This document shows, piece after piece, positions 56,809-64,000 of a stretch of DNA of 64,000 bases (within the stretch, counting starts at the first letter, position 1; each line of letters starts with the position of its first letter). The notes beneath the pieces were generated by a model. That model worked only from the letters and a program-made list of their open reading frames with translations, was not told the DNA's origin and did not search any database. The stretch is from Gammaproteobacteria bacterium. GTDB taxonomy: Bacteria; Pseudomonadota; Gammaproteobacteria; Steroidobacterales; Rariloculaceae. Where the stretch lies: the NCBI GenBank assembly GCA_022820625.1, contig JAJEFE010000021.1, positions 1 to 64,000 of the forward strand, read 5' to 3'. A program made the translations under genes and the position numbers.

Positions 56809-58079
56809 TGCGACATCGTCTGCATCGTCGCCACGGGGTAATAGGCGCCGTCGTCGCCGAGAGCCGTCATGAAGACCTCGTCGGAGCCCTGGCTGTCGCC
56901 ATCGCCGTAGCGCAGTTCGAAGCCGTCGATGTCCACCGTCCCGGCAATGCGAAGGCTGTCTAGGAAGCAGTCCCGATTGAGTTCGACGCCGCACCGCTGA
57001 AGCCCCTCGATGGCGAGGCGCCCGGCCAGGTAGCCCTCCAGGGAGACGAAGCCGGGAATGGCGTCGGGTGCCTGGGCGGACAGCGCGTCCTGGTAGGAGG
57101 CCACCACAGGCAGCGAATCGTTGGTCGGGAACGGCACCACCTGGGTCACCACCACGTCCGCGCCCGTTTCTCCCAGCGCCTGCGCCAGCGCGTTGCTGCC
57201 GACGAAGGACACCGTCAGGAACACCGCGTCCATGCCGGTGTGCCGTGCCCAGCTGATCAGCGTCGACACGGGCTGATACGCGCCGATCATGATCACCGCC
57301 TGCGGATCGCCCTGGCGAAGGTCCAGCAGGGCCGTCTTCACCGCCGCGGTGTTGCGCGGGTACAGGCCGATCGCCACGGGCTCCATGCCCCGCCGCTCAA
57401 GCGCCAGGCGCACGCCCTGGTAACCGTCGCGGCCGAATGAATCGTCCTGGTACATGACCGCGATGCGATCGATGCCCAGGTCGCCGGTCAGGCGGGCGAC
57501 CATTTCCTCGGTCTCCTGCTGGTAGGAGGCCCGCAGGTTGATGATGTTGTTCCAGGCCGGATCGCGGAGAAATGCGGCGCCCGTAAAGGGCGCGATGTAG
57601 GGCACGTCGGCCTCGGCGGCGACCGGCGTGGCGGAGCGCGACGTCGGCGTGCCCACCGCACCGATCAGTGCGAAGACCTGTTCTTCCTCGATCAGATGCA
57701 GCGTATTGACGACCGCGGCTTCCGGCTCGTAGGCATCGTCCAGCGACACCAGCTCGAGCATTCGACCGTGGACCCCGCCGCCGTCGTTGGCTTCCTGAAA
57801 GGCTGCCTGGATGCCGAGCTGCATGCCCAGGCCGAGTTCCTGGGCGGGACCTGTGAAAGCCGCCGACTGCCCGAACAGAACGCGTTCGCCGGTAACGCCC
57901 GGAGTCGCCTCGACTGTGGCGGCGGGTCCGGTAGCGGAAACCTCCGACTCAAGCGCGGAATCCGCGGGCGCGGTAGTCTCTTCCGCGGTTTCCGGGGTAC
58001 AGGAAACGGCGCCCGGCAACGCTGCCGCAAGGATCAGCCGGATCCAAAGCGGTCGGAACGATCGGCTCATTTCGCTCAA
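56805..58079 (-). CDS. Periplasmic binding lipoprotein (Leu/Ile/Val-type)
   Basis: A 424-residue substrate-binding lipoprotein. The lipobox is PGAVSC with lipidated C27, followed by a Thr/Glu-rich linker and a type I periplasmic-binding fold from about 62: LFGQSAAFTGPAQELGLGMQ, GAVGTPTSRSATPVAAEADV, DDSFGRDGYQG. The TTG at 58079 has AGGTG 5 bases upstream; ATG 58070 is the alternative. No ABC permease is nearby, and the gene is coupled to the kinase, so it probably serves as a sensor subunit rather than for transport. Confidence 0.85.
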   Translation of the reverse strand: MSEMSRSFRPLWIRLILAAALPGAVSCTPETAEETTAPADSALESEVSATGPAATVEATPGVTGERVLFGQSAAFTGPAQELGLGMQLGIQAAFQEANDGGGVHGRMLELVSLDDAYEPEAAVVNTLHLIEEEQVFALIGAVGTPTSRSATPVAAEADVPYIAPFTGAAFLRDPAWNNIINLRASYQQETEEMVARLTGDLGIDRIAVMYQDDSFGRDGYQGVRLALERRGMEPVAIGLYPRNTAAVKTALLDLRQGDPQAVIMIGAYQPVSTLISWARHTGMDAVFLTVSFVGSNALAQALGETGADVVVTQVVPFPTNDSLPVVASYQDALSAQAPDAIPGFVSLEGYLAGRLAIEGLQRCGVELNRDCFLDSLRIAGTVDIDGFELRYGDGDSQGSDEVFMTALGDDGAYYPVATMQTMSQ

Positions 58080-58108
58080 CGGATCACCTCGCTTCGGACG
58101 CGGTGCGC

Positions 58109-59284
58109 TCAGTTACCGTTGCCTCCGCGGCGCATCACCAGACAGGTTATATCGTCGGATTGGGGGGTGTCCTGGGCAAACCGATGCACTGCGTCGAATA
58201 CCGCCTTGTTGGCGCCTTCGGAACTGCCTGGAGGGGTGCCCGCGAACATCTCGCGCAGGTCGTCGAGGCCATATTGCTCGCCCTCGGCATTCATCGCCTC
58301 GGTGACGCCATCGGTATACAGGATGACCGTATCGCCCGGTTCGAGCGTGACGGACTGCTGGTTGTAGGTCAGCCCGGGCATCACCCCCAGCGCGATACCC
58401 CTGGTCAACGGCAATAGTGTGGAACTGCCGTCCGCGTGGATGATGAGGGGGCTGTCGTGCCCGCCGTTGGAATAGGTGAGTTTCCTCGTCTGCGGATCGT
58501 AGACCGCGTACAGCACGGTAACGAACATCTCCGCATCGTTTTCCTCGCAGAGCTGGTCGTTGACTTCGCGCAGCACGTCGCCGGGATCATGGCCGCCGAT
58601 CGCGGTACCCTTCAGCAGCGTTCGCGTGGACATCATGAACAGCGCCGCCGGTACGCCCTTGTCCGAAACGTCAGCGATCGCAAGGCCAATGCGATCGTAC
58701 TCCAGGCGCAGTACGTCGAAGAAGTCCCCGCCCACGTTGCGTGCGGCCTCCATGTGCCCGAAGACCTCGAACTCGTCGCCGCTGGGGAAATGCGTCGGAA
58801 GGATGGATTGCTGGATCTTGGTGGCGACGTCGAGTTCGTTCTGCAGGGTGATCAGCTTGTCGCGGGATGCGATCGCCTCGCGCCACTCGGCCAGGTGACT
58901 GAGCGTTCGGTCGATGGTGACGCGCAGGTCGTCGAAGTCGATCGGCTTGGTGACGAAATCGAAGGCGCCCCGGTTCATGGCGGTGCGGATATTCTTCATG
59001 TCGCCGTAGGCGGAAATGATGACCGAGCGCAGGTTGGGAGCCACCTTGGCGATCTGCGACAACAGCGCGAGGCCGTCCATGCGCGGCATGTTGATGTCGG
59101 ACAGCACCATGTCGATGGCGGGATCCTGCTCCAGCACCTCGAGCGCTTCCAGGCCATTGTGTGCAAAGCGAAACTGGTAGCGACCCTTGCGAATGTCCCG
59201 GCGCATGCGCTGCAACATGAGCGGCTCGAGGTCCGGCTCGTCGTCCACTACGAGGATCTTGGGTGTTGCTGCCATGAAGCTCAT
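58109..59284 (-). CDS. Response regulator with PP2C-type phosphatase output
   Basis: A 391-residue protein. The receiver domain (6-125) has acidic pocket D14-D15, phosphoacceptor D63 (VLSDINMP) and K113 (VTKPI). After a short coiled coil (LQNELDVATKIQQSILP) comes an SpoIIE/RsbU-like PP2C phosphatase with GGDFFDV, IADVSDKGVPAALFM, SNGGHDSPL, LYTDGVTEA and SDDITCLV. Such proteins dephosphorylate an anti-sigma-factor antagonist. First gene of the operon with the binding lipoprotein and the kinase, which probably phosphorylates it. No antagonist gene is in the window. Confidence 0.9.
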   Translation of the reverse strand: MSFMAATPKILVVDDEPDLEPLMLQRMRRDIRKGRYQFRFAHNGLEALEVLEQDPAIDMVLSDINMPRMDGLALLSQIAKVAPNLRSVIISAYGDMKNIRTAMNRGAFDFVTKPIDFDDLRVTIDRTLSHLAEWREAIASRDKLITLQNELDVATKIQQSILPTHFPSGDEFEVFGHMEAARNVGGDFFDVLRLEYDRIGLAIADVSDKGVPAALFMMSTRTLLKGTAIGGHDPGDVLREVNDQLCEENDAEMFVTVLYAVYDPQTRKLTYSNGGHDSPLIIHADGSSTLLPLTRGIALGVMPGLTYNQQSVTLEPGDTVILYTDGVTEAMNAEGEQYGLDDLREMFAGTPPGSSEGANKAVFDAVHRFAQDTPQSDDITCLVMRRGGNGN

Positions 59285-59553
59285 TCAGGAAGTCCTGTGA
59301 GGGCTGGGTTTAATGGGTGCAAAGCGGTGTAAAGGGTAATCGTGCCTGATCGCGTGCGACCGGACACAGAGCATAGTGGATGAAGCCGCCGCGCGTCCAT
59401 TTCAACCGCGCTCGGGCCCACAGTGGCATCCGCAACCGCACTCGGGCATTGTTCCGTTCCGTAACCTGAATCTGCTCCCGACCTGTTTATCGTCGACGCC
59501 TATTTTAACCGCTGGAAGCCTGCGCCACAGGAAATCGCGAAATTAACGTTGCC
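59285..59553. promoter_or_regulatory. Divergent intergenic region
   Basis: 269 bp between the response regulator gene and the penicillin-acylase-family gene. No gene or clear signal was found; promoters for both should lie here. Confidence 0.4.
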
Positions 59554-62025
59554 ATGTCGAAACGACGGACACTGATCCTGGGCCTGACGGGCCTGATGTT
59601 CCTCATGCTTGTCGGTGGGACGGTTGCGCTTTACCGGGCCGCCACCGGCAGCCTTCCGAAGCTGGATGGCGAAATTCGGATGGCGGGCCTGTCGGGGCCG
59701 GTGACCATCGAGCGCGACCGCTACGGCGTGCCGACCCTGCGCGGCGGCAGCCGGGAGGATGTCGCCCGTGCAACCGGCTTCGTCCACGGCCAGGATCGCT
59801 TCTTCCAGATGGACCTGCTGCGCCGCTCCACGGCGGGCGAGTTGGCGGAGCTTTTCGGTTCGGCAGCGGCGGACTTTGACCGGCAGCGGCGTGTTCACCG
59901 GCTGCGCGTGCTGGCGCGAGCGGTTGTGGAGCGGGCCGCGTCCGGCGAACGGGCGCTGCTCGAGGCGTATGCAGACGGCGTGAACGCAGGTCTTGAGGCA
60001 CTCTCGGTTGCGCCGTTCGAGTACCTCGTCCTCCGCGCCGAGCCCGAACCCTGGCGGCCCGAGGACATCGTGCTCGGCAACCTCGCGATGTTCTTCGAAC
60101 TGACCGACTACGACGCCAGCCGGGAGTCCGGCTACACCCGGCTACTCGACGGCATCCCGGAATTGCTCGGGCAGTTCGTCTTCGCGCCTGGAAACCGCTG
60201 GGACGCGCCCCTGGTGGGCGACGCCTGGGAGGTGCCGCCGGTTCCCGGGCCGGAGGTATGCGATCTGCGCGGAACGACGTCTTTGGCGACCGGGTCCGGG
60301 CCGCAACCGGATGTTCGAGCTGATCTGCCGAAGGCAGGAATCGGGCTCGACCTCCCGGCGGCGGTCAGCCGATTCAGCCAACAATCGGACTCTCAATTCG
60401 ACCTCCCGGTGGCGGGCAGCAATTCCTGGGCCGTTACCGGCCAACGAACCTCGACCGGGCAGGCCATGGTCGCCAACGACATGCACCTGGGCCTGAACCT
60501 GCCCAACATCTGGTACCGGGTACGGCTCATCGTGACTGGCAACGAGCCCGGCGCGCCCCCGAAGCTGGATGCGGCCGGCGTCACCCTTCCCGGTACGCCG
60601 CTCGTCGTCGCCGGCAGCAACGGATCCATCGCCTGGGGATTCACCAACAGCCGCGGGGACTGGTCCGACCTGGTGCTGATCGAAACGGACCCGGCCAACC
60701 CGGGCGCCTATCTCACGCCCGAGGGATATGTGCCGTTCGACGAATACGAGGAAATCATCGAAATCAAGGGCGGTGAGCCTGAGGCGGTCGTTTTTCGCTG
60801 GACCCGCTGGGGCCCGGTGGTCGGCGCGGATCACAGGGGGCGGTTGCAGACGCTGCGCTGGCTGGCTCACGTGCCCGAAGCCGTGAATCTCGGAATTTCC
60901 GAACTCGAGACTGCCACCAGCGTAACCGAAGCGTTGGCGTTGGCTCCGCGCGTGGGCATCCCGCCCCAGAACTTCGTGGTGGCCGACGCGCAGGGCTCGA
61001 TCGCCTGGACCATCATGGGACGGATTCCCCGGCGTGTCGGCTACAACTCGTCGCTTCCCTCGTCCTGGGTCGACGGGAGCGCGGGCTGGCGCGGCTGGCT
61101 CACCCCGGACGAATATCCGCGGGTCGTCGATCCCGAATCCGGCTTGATCTGGACAGCCAACAACCGCATCGTCGATGGTGGCATATTGACCCACCTGGGC
61201 GCGACCGGTTACTGGCTGGGGGCACGCGCCCGGCAAATCAGGGATGCCCTTGTTGCCGTGGAGCGGCCGGGAATCGAGGACATGCTGGCCATCCAGCTCG
61301 ATGACCGGGCGTTGCTCCTGCAGGAGTGGCGGAACGTGTTGCTCGAGGCGCTGACCGCCGAGGCCACCGCACCCTATCCCTGGGCGGACGATCTGAAGGC
61401 ATTCCTCCAGCGATGGGATGGCCGCGCCGGGACCGGTTCGGTAAGCTACCGCATCGTCCGCGAGTTTCGGCGCCAGGTAGTGGAGGAAGTGCTGCGGGGG
61501 ATCCTGAACAGCTGTGGCGACTTCGATGGCCCCGTTCGGCTGGCGGCGACCAACCAGGTAGAAGGCCCCATCTGGCAATTGATCACGGAGCAGCCGGATC
61601 ACCTGCTGCCCCCTCCACACGCGTCCTGGAACGGGCTGCTGATGAGCGCGGCCGATTCCGCCGTGTCCTCTTGCGGCGCCGGCCCGTTGTCCGAGTGCAC
61701 CTGGGGGAGTATGAATCAGCTCGATATCCGGCATCCGCTGGCCGGGTTTCTCGGTTTGCTCCGTCCATGGCTGACGATTCGCAGCGGACCGCTGCCGGGC
61801 GGCGATCACATGCCGCGGATTCAGCAACCCGATTACGGCGCATCGGAACGGTTCGCCGTGGCGCCGGGCGACGAAGCCAACGGATACTTCCACATGCCCG
61901 GCGGCCAGAGCGGGCATCCGCTGTCCCCCTTCTTCGCCGCCGGACACGATGCCTGGGCGCAGGGCGAACCGCTGCCGTTCCTGCCGGGGCCGGCGTTGCA
62001 CCGCCTGACGCTGGCGCCGGAGTAG
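59554..62025 (+). CDS. Penicillin acylase-family (Ntn) hydrolase
   Basis: An 823-residue periplasmic amidase precursor. A hydrophobic N-terminal segment (8-29) is a signal or anchor. The alpha-chain part has VTIERDRYGVPTLRG and GFVHGQDRFFQMDLLRRSTA. Self-cleavage would occur before nucleophile S289 in AGSNSWAV, followed by ANDMHLGLNLPNIWY, WGFTNSRGDWSDLV and the C-terminal GGQSGHPLSPFF. These are all family hallmarks. Members cleave beta-lactam side chains, acyl-homoserine lactones or other amides. A linker of about 40 residues rich in Leu-Pro repeats lies just before the nucleophile. Confidence 0.9.
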   Translation: MSKRRTLILGLTGLMFLMLVGGTVALYRAATGSLPKLDGEIRMAGLSGPVTIERDRYGVPTLRGGSREDVARATGFVHGQDRFFQMDLLRRSTAGELAELFGSAAADFDRQRRVHRLRVLARAVVERAASGERALLEAYADGVNAGLEALSVAPFEYLVLRAEPEPWRPEDIVLGNLAMFFELTDYDASRESGYTRLLDGIPELLGQFVFAPGNRWDAPLVGDAWEVPPVPGPEVCDLRGTTSLATGSGPQPDVRADLPKAGIGLDLPAAVSRFSQQSDSQFDLPVAGSNSWAVTGQRTSTGQAMVANDMHLGLNLPNIWYRVRLIVTGNEPGAPPKLDAAGVTLPGTPLVVAGSNGSIAWGFTNSRGDWSDLVLIETDPANPGAYLTPEGYVPFDEYEEIIEIKGGEPEAVVFRWTRWGPVVGADHRGRLQTLRWLAHVPEAVNLGISELETATSVTEALALAPRVGIPPQNFVVADAQGSIAWTIMGRIPRRVGYNSSLPSSWVDGSAGWRGWLTPDEYPRVVDPESGLIWTANNRIVDGGILTHLGATGYWLGARARQIRDALVAVERPGIEDMLAIQLDDRALLLQEWRNVLLEALTAEATAPYPWADDLKAFLQRWDGRAGTGSVSYRIVREFRRQVVEEVLRGILNSCGDFDGPVRLAATNQVEGPIWQLITEQPDHLLPPPHASWNGLLMSAADSAVSSCGAGPLSECTWGSMNQLDIRHPLAGFLGLLRPWLTIRSGPLPGGDHMPRIQQPDYGASERFAVAPGDEANGYFHMPGGQSGHPLSPFFAAGHDAWAQGEPLPFLPGPALHRLTLAPE

Positions 62026-62080
62026 CGCGACCTGGCAGCTGTTCCGGAGTTGCATCACCCGACCCTGTCGCCTGATTGGC

Positions 62081-63214
62081 ATGAGCTTGCGCGTGCGTCT
62101 TGGTAGCATTCGCAAGAATCCTTCCGCCTGTCCATTTGTTGCCGTGAACGACCGCATCGGAGAATTGCTTTCAACCCTCGTCGAAACCGGCGCCACGCCG
62201 GGTGCGGTGGTCGTGGCCGGTACGCACCAGGCCGTCCTTGCCGAGTGCGCCGCAGGCCGTCTGAGCTACGCGGCCGACGCCGGCCCGGTGACGCCCGACA
62301 CGATTTACGATCTGGCGTCTCTCACCAAGGTCATCGTGACCGTGCCGCTGGTCATGCGGGCGTACGAGGCCGGAAGGCTCGATCTGGACGCACCTGTCAG
62401 GCAGTTCGTTCCGGAGTTTGCCGGCGGCGCAAGAAACCGCGTCACTGTCGCGGATCTGTTGGCGCACTGCGGCGGGCTGCTTTGGTGGACCGATCTCTAC
62501 CGGCAGGCGCGGGATCTGCCGGCTGCCGAAGCGATGGGCTTCTACCTCAGGCGAATCTGCGCGCTGCCGCTGGACTATGAACCTCGCTCTCGCACGGTCT
62601 ATTCCGACCTGGGATTCATCTTGCTGGGAGCCGTGCTGGACGACGTGACCGGCGCCCCGCTGGATCGGCTCGCCGAGAATGAAATCTTCGCGCCGCTGGG
62701 TATGCACGATATCCGCTACAACCCCCCGGTAGCGCTTCGAAGCCGGATTGCGCCTACCGAGGACGACCCGGAGCGGGGCGGCGTCCTCACGGGCCTGGTG
62801 CACGACGAGAACGCCTGTGGCCTGGGCGGCGTTGCGCCCCACGCGGGCCTGTTCGCAACCGCGCGAAGCCTCGTGCCATTCGCGCAGATGTGGCTCGGGG
62901 AAGGCGTCACAGGCGCCAGGCGCGTATTCGACCGCGCCACGATCCGCCGCTTCAGCCGCCGCGCCCGCCTGGTGGATGACAGCAATCGGGCGCTGGGTTG
63001 GGATACACCCGCGCCGGGCAGCTCCTGCGGCAATTGTTTCTCGCAGGCTTCCTATGGACACACCGGCTTTACCGGTACGTCTCTCTGGATCGACCCGGAG
63101 CAGGACCTGTTCGTCGTCTTGCTGAGCAACCGCGTACATCCGACCCGGGACAACACCAGGCTGGCGGAGTTGCGGCCGGAGTTTCATGACGCATTGGCCG
63201 ATGTTCTGACCTGA
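62081..63214 (+). CDS. Serine hydrolase of the beta-lactamase/DD-peptidase fold
   Basis: A 377-residue class C beta-lactamase-like enzyme. The nucleophile motif is S80-L-T-K83, the second motif is YSDLG (about 173-177) and the third is HTGFTG. There is no evident signal peptide, so it may be cytoplasmic; a GTG at 62144 is an alternative start. It follows the acylase gene by 55 bp on the same strand. EstB-type esterases share the fold, so activity on esters rather than beta-lactams is likely. Confidence 0.85.
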   Translation: MSLRVRLGSIRKNPSACPFVAVNDRIGELLSTLVETGATPGAVVVAGTHQAVLAECAAGRLSYAADAGPVTPDTIYDLASLTKVIVTVPLVMRAYEAGRLDLDAPVRQFVPEFAGGARNRVTVADLLAHCGGLLWWTDLYRQARDLPAAEAMGFYLRRICALPLDYEPRSRTVYSDLGFILLGAVLDDVTGAPLDRLAENEIFAPLGMHDIRYNPPVALRSRIAPTEDDPERGGVLTGLVHDENACGLGGVAPHAGLFATARSLVPFAQMWLGEGVTGARRVFDRATIRRFSRRARLVDDSNRALGWDTPAPGSSCGNCFSQASYGHTGFTGTSLWIDPEQDLFVVLLSNRVHPTRDNTRLAELRPEFHDALADVLT

Positions 63215-63360
63215 AGGCTGCGGACGTTCGCCTGGCAGCCCGTGGCAATAGTCCCGCGGCATGGGCCGTACCGGCTGGCCGAAGACGGCCGATCGACCGG
63301 CGATGCGTCCCGGGATCGGGGTAACAGACGATCTGGTTTTTTCGTGTCCGGTCGGGCACG

Positions 63361-64000
63361 ATGGGTGAAACAGCCGGAAAACACCGATTGCCGATGGCAT
63401 CTGGGAAGGAATGGGGAACAACGCGCGCCGGCGTGCTCGCGAGCGTTGCGTGCGTCCTGGTCACAAGTTGCGGCGGCGCATCGTCCGGCCCCGGCACTCC
63501 GCCGGAACCACCCCCGCCTCCTCCCCCGCCGCTGTCCATGGCCGAGGCGTATCGTTTCCTCAATCAGGCCACCTTCGGCGCCACTCAAGCGGATGCACAA
63601 CAGGTCATCGACATCGGAATGGAAGACTGGATCGATCAGCAGATCGCTCAACCGGCATCGCTCCAACTGTCCTACCTGAACACGCTGCCGGTACCGGAGC
63701 GTGCGCCGCAACTGCAACCCGACCGGGTCGACAGCTGGTTCCGCAACGTGGTCGACGGACCGGATCAGCTGCGCCAGCGAGTCGCATTTGCACTGTCGCA
63801 GATCATGGTGGTCTCCGAAGTCGGCGCATTGAGGCAGGCGCCGTACGGGCTGGCCGGCTACTACGACATGCTGGTGGAGAACGCATTCGCCAATTTTCGC
63901 GACCTCCTCGAAGACGTCACGCTGCATCCCTCCATGGGCGTCTACCTGAGCATGCTCGGCAACCAGCGCGCGGACCCGGAGCGCAACATCAGCCCCGACG
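63361..64000 (+). CDS. DUF1800-family lipoprotein, 5' part (runs off the window)
   Basis: The start of a DUF1800 protein, 213 codons visible. A signal segment (AGVLASVACVLVTSCGG) has a lipobox-like Cys. A polyproline linker of nine Pro in a row follows. The DUF1800 opening is AEAYRFLNQATFGAT, then WIDQQI, RQRVAFALSQIMVVSE and YYDMLVENAFANFRDLLEDV. These proteins usually precede a DUF1501 gene; both are often Tat- or Sec-exported with unknown roles. ATG 63361 is the first start after an in-frame stop; ATG 63394 is also possible. Confidence 0.85.
   Translation, partial: MGETAGKHRLPMASGKEWGTTRAGVLASVACVLVTSCGGASSGPGTPPEPPPPPPPPLSMAEAYRFLNQATFGATQADAQQVIDIGMEDWIDQQIAQPASLQLSYLNTLPVPERAPQLQPDRVDSWFRNVVDGPDQLRQRVAFALSQIMVVSEVGALRQAPYGLAGYYDMLVENAFANFRDLLEDVTLHPSMGVYLSMLGNQRADPERNISPD

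Noticed and set aside
53689-56841. A 1,050-codon open frame on the plus strand opposite the kinase and binding-protein genes
   Set aside because: It mirrors the real minus-strand genes in GC-rich DNA; its translation is low-complexity without any domain, while the minus-strand genes show clear motifs.
1-64000. tRNA, rRNA or riboswitch genes
   Set aside because: All larger gaps were scanned by eye for cloverleaf ends and known conserved cores and none was found; a covariance-model search would be decisive.

Overview
The window is GC-rich DNA (low-to-mid 60s % G+C by eye) from a Gram-negative bacterium. Three TonB-dependent receptors, several other outer-membrane barrels, lipoproteins, a Tat substrate and a PQQ/cytochrome c enzyme point to Pseudomonadota, most likely an uncultured gammaproteobacterium; the genus cannot be told from the sequence. 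No rRNA, tRNA or CRISPR array was seen.

Bases 1-15,760 form an accessory island. It starts with a damaged transposon or plasmid-like module (DDE transposase, truncated ExeA-type ATPase, RepA-like ATPase, MobC-like protein). An intact IS1380-family element follows, inserted in a second, truncated copy of a rhuM/Fic gene. Then come a HelD-type helicase, the full rhuM/Fic gene, a class II Fic protein, a HIT protein coupled to an ExoIII-like protein that has lost catalytic residues, and many toxin-antitoxin (TA) pieces. Only brnTA is complete here. The MbcA-like, HigA and ParD antitoxins stand alone, VapC is cut to 18 codons, and HicB is truncated with no HicA.

Bases 15,770-25,018 look like one polyamine locus. 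A minus-strand gene set (M20 carbamoylase, TonB receptor, agmatine deiminase, NhaC-type antiporter, class III aminotransferase) faces a divergent LuxR-type regulator. Short in-frame tandem repeats expand two of the proteins, and a third repeat lies between them. Bases 25,098-33,669 hold a DUF5916-type barrel protein, a small His/Cys-rich secreted protein, a siderophore-type receptor and a three-gene ABC system with DUF3526-like permeases. Bases 33,764-37,437 hold an AbiEii-like nucleotidyltransferase with an unknown partner, a methyltransferase and an anchored periplasmic protein.

The most distinctive region is 37,633-49,378. Seven paralogous exported DUF6152-type proteins lie there. Six of them sit in two divergent gene sets, with a cytochrome c/PQQ sugar dehydrogenase and a Tat-exported tandem SnoaL-like protein. 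Each has His-His at the predicted mature N terminus and an invariant Asn-Pro-His about 26 residues later. This suggests a metal-binding family, possibly copper, whose role is not known to me.

The remainder (49,488-64,000) holds a mazEF pair with an operator-like palindrome, a large TonB receptor, a porin-like barrel, a signalling operon (response regulator-PP2C phosphatase, periplasmic binding lipoprotein, histidine kinase), a penicillin-acylase-family hydrolase, a serine beta-lactamase-family hydrolase, and the start of a DUF1800 lipoprotein cut by the window edge.
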